Shown here: in pieces, positions 1 through 11,480 of the stretch
How the letters are laid out: each line of letters begins with the position of its first letter
Numbering within the stretch: position 1 is the stretch's first letter
Assembly (NCBI GenBank): GCA_023548195.1
Contig: JAJHZJ010000694.1
Location: 620,001-684,000, forward strand
DNA from: Bettongia penicillata ogilbyi
Taxonomy: Eukaryota > Chordata > Mammalia > Diprotodontia > Potoroidae
Direction: 5' to 3'
Length of the DNA stretch: 64,000 nucleotides
Program-made: the position numbers and the translations under genes
Notes under the pieces: model-generated
Told to the model about the DNA's origin: nothing
Database searches by the model: none
The model's input: the letters and a program-made list of their open reading frames with translations, nothing else

Positions 1-229
1 AAAAAGAAAGAAAGAAAGAAAGAAAGAAGGAAGGAAGGAAGGAAGGAAGAAAGAAAGAAAGGAAGGAAGGAAGGAAGGAAGGAAGGAAGGAAGGAAGGAA
101 GGAAGGAAGGAAGGAAGGAAGGAAGGAAGGAAGGAAGGAAGGAAGGAAGGAAGGAAGGAAAGAAGGAAGGAAGGAAGGAAGGAAAGAAGGAAGGAAAAAA
201 GAAGGAAGGAAGGAAGGAGAAATAAAAAA
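1..229. repeat. (GGAA)n/(GAAA)n tetranucleotide array
   Basis: An uninterrupted purine tract of GGAA units with GAAA interruptions runs from the window edge to the first non-repeat bases near 230, so its true left end is outside the window. All-purine strands of this length can form triplexes and are length-polymorphic. GGAA is also the ETS core, but the array needs no regulatory explanation. Confidence 0.97.
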
Positions 230-283
230 CCTTCTTTCAACTCTTCTGCCTTACCCAGGTACAATTTCATCTCTCTTCTCTTT

Positions 284-1115
284 ATGAATAAATTGCTTGA
301 AAAAAAATGTTCATACACAATCCATGCATTTCCCCACTACCTGTTCTCCCCAACTTCTTGCAACCTAACTTTCCATCACTCTCATGGAAGTATCTCAAAA
401 GTTACCTTTGAACTAATGACTAAATCTAATGATCTTTGTAGTGCTTCTCTGCTCTCTGAACTCTCATTTTCATGTGGCACTGTTCACCATCCTCTAGGAC
501 TAGAAACTCTTCAGACCCACCATCAATTCTTCCTTCCTTTCTGAGTTCACTGGTAGGTTCTTGTCCTGCTCTAATCATTGTTCAGACCCCTTAACTGGTT
601 CTTCATTTCCTTTCTCATCATTTAAGTTCAGTATTCCAACAGGTACCATCCTTGGTGCCCTTCCATTCCTTTCTCCCTTGACACTCATTCATCCCTAAAT
701 GTTCAACTATTAATTTCAACCATATGAACTAACCTCAATTTCCCCAAACATCTCTCATCATGGATTTCTACCTCTGTCCCTTTGCTCACACAATATTCTA
801 TTCCTGAATGTCCTTCACCTCTCCCTTTTAACTACTGAATCCTTCCCAGCCTTTAGAGTTCAAACCAATCTCTACTTTCCCCATGAAGCCTTTGGTGATT
901 AGAGATCTCTTATTAACAATCTTTTGCTATTTGAACCTCACAAAGCACTTGGTTTTGCACTTTTCTCATTGCTTCTTGTCTCACATTGTACACCGGAGAT
1001 GTGGCCTCCTATTAGACTATGAGTTCCATTAAGGCAAAGAGATGTCTTACTGAAACTTTGTGTTTCTCTAGCATGTAACACAATGCCATTCACACAATGG
1101 GTACACTAATCAATC
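284..1115 (+). mobile_element. L2 LINE, 3' part of ORF2 and 3' tail, decayed
   Basis: The sequence follows L2 in order. First comes the coding-strand region that normally reads 'ctcatccttcttgacctctctgc...', here the stretch around 400-490 with 'gtggcactgttcaccatcctct'. The 3' region follows ('tctactttccccatgaagcctttggtgatt', 'attagactatgagttccattaaggcaaagag'), then the terminal 'agcatgtaacacaatgccattcacacaatgggt'. Many substitutions and stops make it a fossil. The 86-residue open frame at 284-544 lies inside this fossil and is not a gene. Confidence 0.7.
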
Positions 1116-1124
1116 AAGAAATTC

Positions 1125-1240
1125 TTTTTAAAAACTATTATATGCCAGGCTCTGTGCTAAGTGTTGGTACAACCAATACAACGAAAGACATAATCACTAT
1201 TCTCAAGAAGCTTTCATTTTATCAGAATCAACTTTTATAT
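1125..1240 (-). mobile_element. L2 3' end fragment, reverse orientation
   Basis: The block 'actattatatgccaggctctgtgctaagtgttggtac' followed by 'ctcaagaagctttcattttat' is the reverse complement of the L2 terminus (…tgagctccttgagg…gcacagtgcctggcacatagtagg…). It lies tail to tail with the preceding plus-strand L2. Confidence 0.7.
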
Positions 1241-1553
1241 AAATTTAATAAGATGCTTTTTGAAATGCACTGAATTAAAGCAGCCTAAAAAATGCCTAGA
1301 ATTAAACTCAAAGCAGGGAATAACACATCATTGTTCTCCTTTCCTAGCTGAGGAGATACAAAGGAGTACCTAGTGGCAAGAAGTAGCTTTTTGGATACTA
1401 GTTAATAAATATGAGACTTGCCATTAAATACTACTTCAGACTAAAGAATTACTTAGTTCTTCTTTCTTCAAAGAACAGACTCAGTGAATTTATTTGTTTA
1501 TCGGATATCAAGGCTAGACCAACTCACCAAAAAGATCTAGAGTCCATCTAGAG

Positions 1554-1740
1554 CAGGAGGACTTAACCTTTCATGAGTCAGGGACTCTTAGCCTGGTAAA
1601 ACCAATGGATCCCTTCTCAGAATAATGTTTTTAAAGACATAAAGTATATAGGATTAAAAAGGAAATGAAATACATTGAAATAGTTATCAGAATATTAAAA
1701 AAGAAAACAAAGTTTAGAAATTCCAGGTTAAGAACTCCTG
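1554..1740. mobile_element. hAT-type MITE with TIRs and 8-bp target duplication
   Basis: The element is 187 bp. Its ends are inverted repeats: 'caggaggacttaacc' at 1554-1568 and 'ggttaagaactcctg' at 1726-1740 match at 13 of 15 positions when one is reverse-complemented. The flanking 8 bp are 'atctagag' (1546-1553) and 'atctaggc' (1741-1748), seven of eight identical, the duplication length expected of hAT transposases. The interior is AT-rich and non-coding. Its type ('...cttaacctt...ggacccctt...aggttaagaac') is familiar as a dispersed mammalian nonautonomous DNA element. Confidence 0.85.
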
Positions 1741-1814
1741 ATCTAGGCATAACCTTCTTACAACTTCCTCAGATTTTGTTTACCAAGAAACCATAAAGAA
1801 AAATAATTGTCATG

Positions 1815-1985
1815 GTATAGCGGACAAAATACTGGACTGGGGGTCAGGAAACATGGCTCTGCTTATTGGCTGTATGACTGTAAGCACATCCCTTCACTTC
1901 TGAGCCTCTATCTCCTTCTCTTTAAAGTGATGGGGTTGGATGAGAGCTAAAGGACTAATTTCCCATTTCTAATGTTCTAGGATTA
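1815..1985 (+). mobile_element. MIR/THER1-class SINE
   Basis: The order of motifs is that of a CORE-SINE: 'tagcggacaaaatactggactgggggtcaggaaacatggct' (tRNA-like head), 'gctgtatgactgtaagcacatcccttcacttctgagcctc', 'gatggggttggatgagagctaaaggact' and the 'tttctaatgttctaggatt' tail. It is strongly diverged. Confidence 0.75.
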
Positions 1986-2142
1986 CTAGAACCACTGGCT
2001 ATGCTGGTGTGATGGAAGAACAGAAAGTGCCTTGGGTATACCACAAACTAGCCAAGTGATATTGGGCAATGTCAGCAAGGGTGGTGATATCAAATAGAAA
2101 CAGGGGACATTCTTCTATCCAAAAGGATTCTAAATCAGGCAG

Positions 2143-2345
2143 ATAAGTATAGTGCAGTGAATAGAGTTCCAGGCCTGCATTCAGGAAGATCTGAGTTCAT
2201 ATCCAGATACGTATTAGCTGTATGACCCTGAGCAAATCCTTTAACCTCTGTTGTCCTGTTTCCTTATCCATAAAATAAGGGTAGTAATTGCATCTACCTC
2301 CCAGGATAAAACAAGAACATAATTGTAAAGCACAGTGCCTAGAAC
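2143..2345 (+). mobile_element. tRNA-headed SINE with MIR-like body
   Basis: The head 'tagtgcagtgaatagagttccaggcctgcattcaggaag' and the B-box-like 'gagttcatatcc' are followed by 'agctgtatgaccctgagcaaatcctttaacctctg', 'tccataaaataagggtagtaattgcatctacctccc' and 'taaagcacagtgcctagaacat'. Confidence 0.75.
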
Positions 2346-2934
2346 ATATAAATGGAGCTGTTCTTATAATGTAAGAATTTGTTTTATTTGACTCTGCATA
2401 TTTGTTACACAGATTATGTTCCTCCCCACCCTGGAGGAGGTAGGAAGGAGGAGGAGGGAGCAGAGGAAAAAAATATTTGATAATTGAAAAAAAAATTTAA
2501 TTTAAAATGAAACAAGGGGTCATCCAGTCTCCACTTGACAAGAAACTGATGGGGAACATCCGGAAACAGCCTGTTCTACTTTAAGAGAGTCCTAATTGTT
2601 TGCAAGGTGGTTAGCTTTTTTTCTGATAGAGACAAAATCTACCTTTCTGAGGCTTTCTACCTAGTCCTGAACTAACTGTCCTATATATAGTTCTATACTA
2701 TAGAACAAAGCCTGTCTTTGGGGACAAAATGTCTGAAAATTCAGGGGGAAAAAAGGCTCCAGATTCACTAGAGGGGAACAGTCAGAAACATTCAGTTCAG
2801 AAGCATTCCCCCCAGCTCTGACCTGACAGGAATTCTTTCACTTTATCTTTTTCCTAACCATATTGAGGTAACCATCAATATTTAAGATTCAAGTTGAAAC
2901 TCCCTCTTCCTAAATCCTTTCTCAGGAAGGAAGG

Positions 2935-3165
2935 AATTTATTACATACCTACTATGTGCCAGACATGATGCTAAACCATTTATAAATATTGCCTCATTCA
3001 GGTCTCACAAGCACACTGAGAGATGGGTGCTGTTATTGTCCTTATTTACAGGTGAGGAAGCTGGAACAGAGTAAAAGGTTGACTTGCCCCGAGTCGCAAA
3101 GCTAATAAGGGTTTGAGGCCGAACCAGAATGCAGGGCTTCTTGACTCTCCAACTCCAGCTGCTTT
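2935..3165 (-). mobile_element. MIR-family SINE, reverse orientation
   Basis: Reverse-strand MIR landmarks run left to right: 'cctactatgtgccagacatgatgctaaacc', 'tatttacaggtgaggaagctggaacagag', 'gacttgccccgagtcgcaaagctaataagg' and 'cttgactctccaactccagctgc'. Confidence 0.7.
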
Positions 3166-3369
3166 AGGCCCAGCTGGAAATGGCTCCATCTTCACAAATC
3201 CTTCAAGCGTCTATTGTCTGTTTTCTTCATCAAGTGCTAATTCATTTTACCCAGATTTTTGACAATTCTTATTTTGCCTTGCCCTGTTACTTCACATTTC
3301 TATTATTTAACTTTTCACGTTCTCATGCATTGTATCCTCAAGGAGAAGATAAAAGGCAATAGCATACAT

Positions 3370-3465
3370 TGTATATCATCGCAGCTTCTCCCATAGTGCC
3401 TTGCACATAGTAGGCATGCAGTCAAATCTTCAGAATTGAATTAAATTGAATTGAATTTCTTTTTC
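3370..3465 (+). mobile_element. L2 3' terminus
   Basis: The stretch 'ccatagtgccttgcacatagtaggcatgcagtcaaat' followed by a 'gaattgaattaaattgaattgaatt' tail is the L2 end, where the tail is a short tandem repeat and not poly(A). Confidence 0.6.
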
Positions 3466-3469
3466 TCCT

Positions 3470-5395
3470 CTTCTTATTAGATACCTCTGATGAGCTCCTT
3501 TTTCAGTCTGGTTTACTTTGTTTTTCTTATCAGACTCTTTGTGCCTCTTTTTTTTCCTTCTTTTTGATTTTTTTTCCTTTTCATTTTCTGTACAAGGGCT
3601 TCTGGCAATATATTTGAATCAGATCTTACCATATTGCTGGAGCCAAGTGTGCCTGGAGCTGACTGCTGAATAGCAGGGAGGTAAGTAGTCACTTAGAAAA
3701 TAAAGGTAGAGTAAAAGCGATGTTAGGTCTAAATGGATGCAGCAGTGCAGGGGGAGTTTGAGCAGAACTGGCAGGATGGTCAGTCTCTCAGAATAATGGG
3801 CCTGGAAGGGACAGGAGGTAGGAGGAGGCCAGAGCAGCCCTGAATCAGATGCCCCGGGTAACTGCCTAACCCCAAGGCTGGCCTTGCATCTGGCATTTCT
3901 ATTGCCTTGACTATTTGCCAGAGACCAAAAACTGAGAAGAGAAATTCTTCAAGATCAAAGCAACATATTTATTGGGAAATTTGGGGGCCTTGAGAAGAAT
4001 GCTGCTGCTTGCTTCTGGGAAAACTAAGGAATGGAAGGTAAAACTTGTCTTTAAAATTCAATAGTGCTAGAATGAATAAGAAATGCTTTTCAGAGTTGTG
4101 ACATTTAAGTGGTCATGCATTTTTCAACATATCAGTTATGCAAAGATGTTTATATTCACTCTATCCTAAGTCATGTTTTATTTAAGTTCAGCTAAAAGAA
4201 GACTTCAAAAAGTTTAATGAAAAAAATAAAAATCATAGGAATCGAAGTTAATTAAAACTAGGCTTAAAGATTAGGGGGGGAAACAACAATCCTCAAACAG
4301 AAGAGTCAATTAAATAAATTGTCCTGATGCTTGTGCACCTCCCTGTATCTTTTACTGCTTCCTCTGAATGCTTTTATGTTGTACCATGATTATAAAAGGC
4401 CAGAGAGAAAAATGTCAATGGGTGACAATGTTAAAAGGTTCGTGGGACACTGGGTTTATGCAGTATTATTAGGAATGAAAGAAAGCTTTCATTTAAATGA
4501 AGGCAACTTTTCTAAAAGGAGAGGTGCATGAATAGTTTCAATTCATATTCTAACAGATTTGTAATGAGGTTCAAGAAGGTCTAATATGAAATCCAGGAAA
4601 ATTCAGAATCATCTATTTCATTCCCACTTTCATAGATAATGACCTTAATATATAAGGTAATGACAGGAAATATAATGACCTTAACTTGGGCAATCCATTT
4701 GTTGACAGCAGGTGATAACTCGGCCTTCCTGATGGTAATCTGTTTCTTGGCAAACAAAAGGGCTATTTGCCACATACATTTATTTTTATGGGAAAGGCAT
4801 GTATTATAAAGCTGGATACAGGGCTGTACAGGTGTGGAATTAATTGCGCAAGTTACAAAATATGTTAGTGCTGGTATGTTAAACTCCATCTTTGGCACCA
4901 CTATGGTTGAGACATGATGGAATGCCCTGCTCTACAGAAGCCTTTGTTTCCAGTTGTAGTGGTGAAGCATTTTCTGGGCAATGGATTGGTCTAGTACTTC
5001 ATTCTGCCCCTGGTTTTATGATCTAAGACCTTTAATTTTCATGATTCAACTCTAAGGTCTTAAAAGACAATCTGAATGACTTATAAACAATAAATACCCT
5101 TTGTAAAAATCCTCTGTCAGTCTCACAATGTCTTTTCATGATGATGACGATTTTATAAATTGCCTAAGATCAAGTGCCTAAATGGGTTCTAGATTGGTTA
5201 TTCTCATTGGCTTTTACAACTTGAAAGAAATGATATCTCTATCTGGTAGCTCATTACTTTCACTTCTAAAGTCATACTTTTAGTTCCACAGGACAAGTTT
5301 TCCCCCCTAATATTCTGATTCATTATCCTTTGGTCATCCATTCATCCATCTTCCTCCTTCCCGATGCCTGAGGTATTAAGAACTCTTCCCTATTC
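3470..5395. other. No gene recognised; mostly unassigned intron sequence
   Basis: No exon-like frame, splice-site pair or clear repeat was found across most of this stretch, apart from the weak retroelement remnant at 4,581-4,901. T-rich runs occur around 3,540-3,600. Confidence 0.4.
4581..4901 (-). pseudogene. Possible decayed non-LTR retrotransposon C-terminal fragment
   Basis: The minus-strand frame is open for 106 codons, long for this AT-rich DNA. It contains a run beginning IALLFAKKQITIRKA and continuing SPAVNKWIAQVK. This resembles the C-terminal pattern 'L..A+..IT..W......P....W...V' found after the reverse transcriptase in L1/Tx1-like LINEs. Nothing upstream on the same strand extends it and no reverse transcriptase motif is visible. 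It could be chance; a profile search would decide. Confidence 0.25.
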
Positions 5396-5399
5396 CCAG

Positions 5400-5625
5400 T
5401 CCCAAAATTACTTTATGTATTTACTTTGTGTATATGTTGTAATTACTTTTTTCTGCATACATCATATTGTCTTCCTGTTTCCCATTTCTTACCCCTGAAG
5501 AATGTAAACCTCTTGAGGATAAGAGTTATTTCATTTTTGACTCCATATCCCTAGGACCTAGTACCATGCCTGGCACATAGTAGGCTACTAGTAAATGCTC
5601 ACTGAATTGAATTAAAAGAATATCT
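5400..5625 (+). mobile_element. L2 3' end
   Basis: The stretch includes 'tatgttgtaattacttttttctgcatacatcatattgtcttcctg', 'ctgaagaatgtaaacctcttgaggataagag', 'ctaggacctagtaccatgcctggcacatagtaggctactagtaaatg' and a 'gaattgaatt' tail, in L2 order. Confidence 0.8.
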
Positions 5626-5689
5626 TACACTCTATTAAGAAACCTTATAGTCTTTTAGGTAATTGAGACAGTGTAAAATTCTCCTTCCA

Positions 5690-6105
5690 CCATTTGAAAC
5701 CAAACCCATCATTTGTACTCTTGCTAAATTCCCTTTTTCTGTTCATGGCATTCCATTCTCCCAATGACATGCTCAAAACCCCAACATCACCTTTGCCTCT
5801 GTCTTCTCACCCCCACATCCCATTGGCTCCATGTCCTAGTTATTTTACTTTTGCTCTATCTCTCACACCTCACATCCATTCCATGCACTACTACTCTAGT
5901 TAAAAATCTCATTACCTATTGTCTGAATTATTTAAATTGCCTCTTAACTAGTGTCTTACTTCACTTCATTCAAAAGTTAAGAGTCCTCTATATTCATCCA
6001 GTCTTGCAAGTCTACAAACTCTCCAATATGCCACTGTCTTATTAATCTTCCTAATGCACAGCTTGGATCAAGTCATTCTCTGCTTCAAAATCTTCATTAG
6101 TTCCC
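5690..6105 (+). mobile_element. L2 ORF2 3' region
   Basis: It matches the pyrimidine-rich coding strand of L2: 'attgtctgaattatttaaattgcctcttaactagtgtc', 'caagtcattctctgcttcaaaatcttcattagttcccc'. The open frames of 69 and 93 codons here are incidental to the pyrimidine-rich strand. The L2 stops abruptly where the L1 fragment at 6,106 begins. Confidence 0.65.
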
Positions 6106-6590
6106 CATTTGGGGAAGCAATTTCAGGGAACTAATTTTGGGGAACCTCAATTAGAGAATGGATAAACAAATTCTTGGCCTGTGAATGTGATGGAGTGCTA
6201 TAAGAAATGATGAAAAAGATAGTTTCAGAGAAACCTAGGAAGGCTTTCATGAACTGATGCAAAGTAAAACGAGCAACACTATGAGAAAAAAATTACACTA
6301 TAACACTGACATTGCAAAAAGGAACACTTTTGAAAGGCTTAAGAACACTGCTCAATACAATGTTCAATCATATTTCCAGAGAACCTATGTTGAAAAATGC
6401 TGTCAATCTCCTGAAAGAAGCGATTGATCAGTGTCCTAACTGAGATACTTCTTTTGGGCATGGTCACTATGGGGATTTGGCTTGTTTGCCTATGCATATT
6501 TTTAAGAATGGCATTTTTTTTACCTGAGGATGGAGTCAGAAGAGAGAAGAAATTAAATGTTCGTTAACTGAAAAAAAAACTTTAAGAAAA
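6106..6590 (+). mobile_element. L1 3' end fragment
   Basis: The landmarks of the marsupial L1 ORF2 end and 3'UTR are in order: 'ggataaacaaattcttggcctgtgaatgtgatggagtgctataagaaatgatga', 'tttcatgaactgatgcaaagtaaaacgagc', 'gttgaaaaatgctgtcaatctcctg', then a purine-rich tail. It is too diverged to be active. Confidence 0.75.
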
Positions 6591-7129
6591 ATAATTTACT
6601 TTTGCCTTGTAATATTCAAAATTCCCAACTGGGCATTCAGATACCCCAAAACTGGTCCCTATTCAACCTCTCCAACTATATCTCACACTATTCCTCTTCA
6701 TATACTTAAATTCTACCCACTGAGTAGCCAAGGCTAACTTTATTTCCTTTTATGGAAGGATTACTACTGGACTAGTTGATCAACAAAACATTTGAAAAAA
6801 AAAGTCCTCATGCTATTATTGCAGAAAAGATGGAGAGACAGGACCTAGCTGATAATATAATTAGGTTGACCCCAAACTGGATGAATGGCCAAGCCCAAAG
6901 AAAAGTCACTCATGATTAGATGCAGCTTGATAGGGGAGGTCTCTAAAGGGATCTCAGGGATCTATACTTGGTTTTGTGATATTCTGACCTTCTTATCAAT
7001 AACTAGGATAAAAGAACAGATAACTGCCTGCAAATAACACCAACCTGAGAGGGACAGCAAGATACTGGATGACAAGAGTTGAGATTCAAGTTAGTACACT
7101 AGGCCAAATCTAATCAAGTGAAATTTAAT

Positions 7130-7250
7130 CTAAATCAATCAATCAAGCAGTTATTAGCACCTACTATGTGTCAACCACTATGTTTGATGCTAGGGATATA
7201 AGAACAATAAAGAAATCGTCCTCATCTGGCCTCAGAAAATCAATTTCACA
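7130..7250 (-). mobile_element. L2 3' end, reverse orientation
   Basis: The sequence 'cagttattagcacctactatgtgtcaaccactatgtttgatgctagggatataag' is reverse-strand L2 terminus. The 'aatcaatcaatcaa' before it is the tandem L2 tail. Confidence 0.7.
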
Positions 7251-7269
7251 AGTATAATATGGGGGGGAA

Positions 7270-7990
7270 TCTTGATTAGAGGGCAACTCATCTGAAAAAA
7301 GATCTGAGGGCTTTAGTAGATTGCAAGTTCACTATCAAAAGTGTTCTTTGGCAAGTGGTTTTTTTTTTTTTTGTTTAAGTACAATTTTAGACTGCATTAA
7401 GAGAAATCGAACATCCAGGACTAGGGATTAGTTACATAACACTTCCACAAGACCTTGCTGAAGTGAGACTATATCTGAAGTGCTGCATTTAGTTCTAGGA
7501 ACCATATTTTAGGGCAGACAGTGATAAACTAAAGACGTTCCAAAAGAAGGCAACCATAATGACAGAAGTCCTCAAGTTCATCCCATGGGAAGACCGTCTG
7601 AAGGAACCAGGAGTTGGGCAGTGGAGGGTGGGGTGGTTTTGAGGCTGGAAAGAAGACTTAAAAGGGACATTGTTTTAGTGACTTTCACATAGAAGAGGGA
7701 ATACATTTATTGTCTGGCCCAAGAGCAAATCTAGGAGCAATGGGCGGAAGTTATGAAGAGGCAGCTCTCTAAAAGTAAAATGGCCTGCCACAGGAGGTAA
7801 GGTGCTCCCCCTTCATGGAGAACTTCCAGCAAAAGCTCTGTATCTACTCACCAGCTCTGTGTTAAAGGGGATTCCTCTTCAGTTAGAGTCTGGACTGGAT
7901 TCTTCTCAAGGTTCCCTCCAACACTGAAATTCTATGAGTCCTTGGGGTTGGGAAAAAGAAGCTTCCACAGTAGGACAACCTCACTGAACT
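7270..7990 (+). mobile_element. CR1/L3-type LINE 3' region
   Basis: The copy is long and fairly complete. It includes 'gaagtgctgcatttagttctaggaaccatattttagggcagacagtgataa', 'ccaaaagaaggcaaccataatgac', 'ggaaagaagacttaaaagggacattg', 'gcaaatctaggagcaatgggcggaagttatgaagaggca' and the terminal 'tggactggattcttctcaaggttccctccaacactgaaattctatgag'. Three further copies of the family lie at 15.9, 33.1 and 60.4 kb. Confidence 0.75.
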
Positions 7991-9029
7991 AAAAATATAC
8001 ATCTGAAGTACTTTTATACCTAACTGTGGATACTAGACAGTGCTAACATACTGATTTAGGGCTGTGATAGAGAAGCCTAGGAAAAGAGTAGTCATGCCTT
8101 TAAATGAGAATAGGAATTGTGTCTAAACTTGTTTGAATCAGGAAAATAAAAGTCCTTAAATAATCAGTCAGTAAAAGTAAAATGAATCTCATAATTAATA
8201 AAGGGATGTAACTTTAAAATAATCTCTTGGAGCAAAGTAACTTTTTTTAAAGGTTAAAGGAATTGAAATAATGATCTAAATAATCCAAATGCCATTGCTT
8301 GGTAAGAATGGAAATTAAGTAAGATTCTAAACTGATTTCCCTCTATATTTCACACCTATTATAATTCTCTTTCTCCCAACTGATAATTTTTTAAAATGTG
8401 TTTCATTAGTGTGTGTCAATGGGCTAGTGTGGATGCAAGTTCCCTAACTTATCTTGAACGTCTGCACTGATGCCACAACCAAAATGACTACAGCTGCTTA
8501 TTCATTGTGGCCTCTGTTCCAATTCTCTGCAATAGATTTTATTCTTTTGAAGATGATAAGCATTTTGCGTCCCTGGAGTTCAATCTATTCAAAAATCTCA
8601 ACAAAGTCTCAGGTATCAAATGAGTTTTAAATCATTATCTAAAGGGTAAGACAAGATTATATAAGTAGCTACCCCTAAAACAAACCCTGGCATGTTAACT
8701 AGGCCCCTGGAAGTTGGAGAAGTGCCTCTCATGGAAAACTGGCAAAGACATTGTTGGGTTTGATGGATAAGGTGGGAGTGGGGAGAGGCCTTGACAAAAG
8801 TATGCATTGAGGACCCGGATTAGCTGAGTCCTATATAAGATCCTTCTGTTTTCACTAAAATATGATTATCTGGTGTGCTAGTCCCTATTTCAAAGAGGGC
8901 AGGGTGGAGAGAGAAGGGTAGACAGTCGGAACCTGCTATGTGATTTCACCAGTATGAGGAATTCCTGGTGTGGAAACTCTTATCAGTGGAAATCAGCAAT
9001 ATTATTGTCTTAGGAGTATAGAACACAAA
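7991..9029. other. No gene or clear repeat recognised
   Basis: The DNA is AT-rich intron sequence. The 63-codon frame at 8,616-8,807 has no recognisable domain and no exon signals. Confidence 0.4.
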
Positions 9030-9165
9030 GAGGGTAAGTACTATGCCCACATAATATACACACAGCTAGTATGCAGCAGAGTCAGAATTTGAGCTTGAGT
9101 TCTCCTGACTCCAAGACTGGCCTTTGATTCATTCCACCACATTGCCTCTCACTGTTCACAAGTAC
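9030..9165 (-). mobile_element. MIR-family fragment, reverse orientation
   Basis: The order 'acacacagctagtatgcagcagagtcagaatttgagcttgagttctcctgactccaagactggc...ccaccacattgcctctc' is the reverse MIR/SINE head. Confidence 0.7.
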
Positions 9166-9764
9166 CACCTAAAGATGTCTTGGTGGGACAAAAAACACTG
9201 AGGGAAACCTTGTTACAAACTGAGTTACAGGTAAATGAACAGAATAAGATACCCCAAGCGTGACAGTGAAAACAGGTACAGCAGTATCTCATTACCCTTC
9301 TTGGGTAAGCCAAACTATTAAGAACATGGTTGAGGACTAGGTAGTATGTCCAAAAAAGGACCTGGAGTAGTCAAAGAAGATAGCATGAAGTCCAAGTTAT
9401 TCATTTTACCCATCGGAAGGTTCTCAGGGCCTGTTTACACTTAATTTACTCACAACACTAAGAAATTTAATTATTTATTTTCCTGCCAAGACCACAGTCA
9501 ATTAATAGAATGCTCAAGTGACCTAGAAGGCAGCTAGAGACAGGCACAATGATGGTAGAGAAGAGAGAGGAAACAGAATGGAAGAAACAAAAATTATAAA
9601 AAGGAGACATGAGTGCAGGGACAAAGAGTTCTACTGATGTTAATGGTCTCCAAAAACTTCATGAGAAAATTTGGGAGCTTAAAGGGATTAACTCCAGTAA
9701 GCTAAAAAATTCCTTCCCATATGTCAACCCATTCCTAAATGATGCCTCGAGTGATGTATCAATG

Positions 9765-9855
9765 TAGTTTACTATTGGTATCTTAAAACCCATTTGCTTC
9801 CCAAATGTCTCACACAGTACTTTTCACAGAGCAAGTACTCAATAAATGTTTAGTG
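9765..9855 (+). mobile_element. L2/MIR 3' terminus
   Basis: The sequence 'gtctcacacagtacttttcacagagcaagtactcaataaatgtttagtga' corresponds to the '...agtgcctggcacatagtaagcactcaataaatgttt' end shared by L2 and MIR. Confidence 0.6.
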
Positions 9856-10233
9856 ATAAAGATGAAGGGATCATATTGGTCTGAATATGCCTCTAAAAGG
9901 GGGTATGCTCCCCAAAGACTCTTGACATTATGATGGAGGATGCCTATAGGAGAATTCAAATAGAAGAGGAGTTACGATATCCTTCACATGCTAATCCTAA
10001 ATGCTCTTATGCGTGGATGATAGTGAACTAACTATATCATGCTGTAACGAAAGGAAAAAACTCTTAAATGAGATTCTCAACCACTCAAGAGATCAGCCTA
10101 ACAACTCACACAGAAAAAAATAACCAGCAACAAGCAAGTAGAGGAAGAATGGTTATTGTCCAGGCTATAATACATAATTAGATGGGCAGTCTACTGACCT
10201 GATCCATTGGTAAGCATGTTTATATTTCTGTCC

Positions 10234-10375
10234 CTTTCATATATGTGTGCACACATGTTAGTATGTGTGAATATGTATGCACATGTATGTTGTGTACTGT
10301 GAGGATATGTGTAGTATGCTTTATTTGTGTGAACATGCATATATGTGTATGTATACACACACATATGTCTATTTT
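10234..10375. repeat. Degenerate TG/CA-rich alternating tract
   Basis: About 140 bp consist of interrupted TGTG, CACA and ATAT steps ('gtgtgcacacatgttagtatgtgtgaatatgtatgcacatg...'). Alternating purine-pyrimidine steps suggest an aged dinucleotide array. Confidence 0.8.
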
Positions 10376-10564
10376 AGATAAACACTTCAGATAAAACAAC
10401 AACATGGGGAAAGTATTAAATAAGAGAAATAGATTAGCCAAGTTTGCATTTTTAAAACCTCACGGTACTTTCAACCCCAAACTATTTCCTAAAACAAAGA
10501 ACCATATTTTCTTTTGTAACAATGATAAGTATCCCAAGCATACTATGTTGCTTTGATGTATGGA

Positions 10565-10725
10565 ATACCACAAATCTCTAAGAATCCCAGTTTGACTACT
10601 TTCTGCTTATGTAATCCTGGGGAAGTCTCTTTTCTTCTCTGAGCCTCAGTGTCCTGATCTGTAAGAACACATCAGACTAAATGATCTCCAGGTACCTTCT
10701 AATTCAAAGTCATATGATTTACATA
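10565..10725 (+). mobile_element. THER1/MIR SINE
   Basis: The sequence 'tgcttatgtaatcctggggaagtctcttttcttctctgagcctcagtgtcctgatctgtaa' leads into 'ctaaatgatctccaggtaccttctaattcaaagtcatatgatt', the standard body and tail. Confidence 0.7.
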
Positions 10726-11036
10726 GACAATAATCTGGTTTCCAAGCCTATGTTTTATATTGTATTTTTAAAATTTTTTGCTTAAACTCATGGAGAGGAG
10801 ATTTTTGTCAATGCTAGGGAGCTTGTATATCCGAAATACTTTTCTCTGGGTTAACAAAATGAAACAGTGGCCCCCTAAATAGCTTGGAATAAGATACTCA
10901 CAGAATTTCAGAACTGGAAAAGACCTCAGATGTCTTCTAGTCCAAGTCATGATGAAACAAGAATACTCTCTACAACATGCCAAAAGGGGCTATCTTCCTT
11001 TTGCCTGAAGAAAATTACAGATATCTAAAGATCTTT

Positions 11037-11226
11037 TGGGATTTTCTTGGCAAAGATATGGAGTGGTTTGCTATGTCCCTCTCCAGTTCATTTTACAGAT
11101 GAAGGACTGAGGCAAACAGGGTCAAGTGACTTGCCCAGGAAGTGACTGAGGTCAGATTTGAACTCAAGAAGATGAGTTCTCCTGACTCCAGGCCTGGCAC
11201 TCTATCTGCTGTACTGCCTAGCTTCT
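11037..11226 (-). mobile_element. Marsupial tRNA-headed SINE (MAR1-like), reverse orientation
   Basis: The body comes first on the plus strand ('cttggcaaagatatggagtggtttgctatgtccctctccagttcattttacagatgaaggactgaggcaaacagggt'). The head follows ('gatttgaactcaagaagatgagttctcctgactccaggcctggcactctatctgctgtactgcctagc'). The reverse B-box 'tttgaact' is visible. Confidence 0.9.
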
Positions 11227-11249
11227 ACTCTTATATCTACCAAAAAAGA

Positions 11250-11480
11250 ATAATGCTATAGTTCACATTTATATTACATTTCAAAGTTTGCTAAGAAGTT
11301 TCCTCATATACTTTCAAAGTTGATGATAAAAATATTCCTATTTTAAAGACGAGAAAAATGAGACTCAGAAAAGCAAGGTAACTTACCCTGGCTCTGAGAG
11401 CTAATAAGTATTAGGGCTAAGACTTCTGAATTCAGAATTTGTGCTCATTCTCTCCACTGGAGCACAGCTTCCCCTCAAAG
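11250..11480 (-). mobile_element. MIR, reverse orientation
   Basis: The stretch runs 'ttcacatttatattacatttcaaagtttgctaag', 'ttttaaagacgagaaaaatgagactcagaaaagcaaggtaacttaccctggctctgagagctaataag', then 'ctctccactggagcacagcttcc'. Confidence 0.7.
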
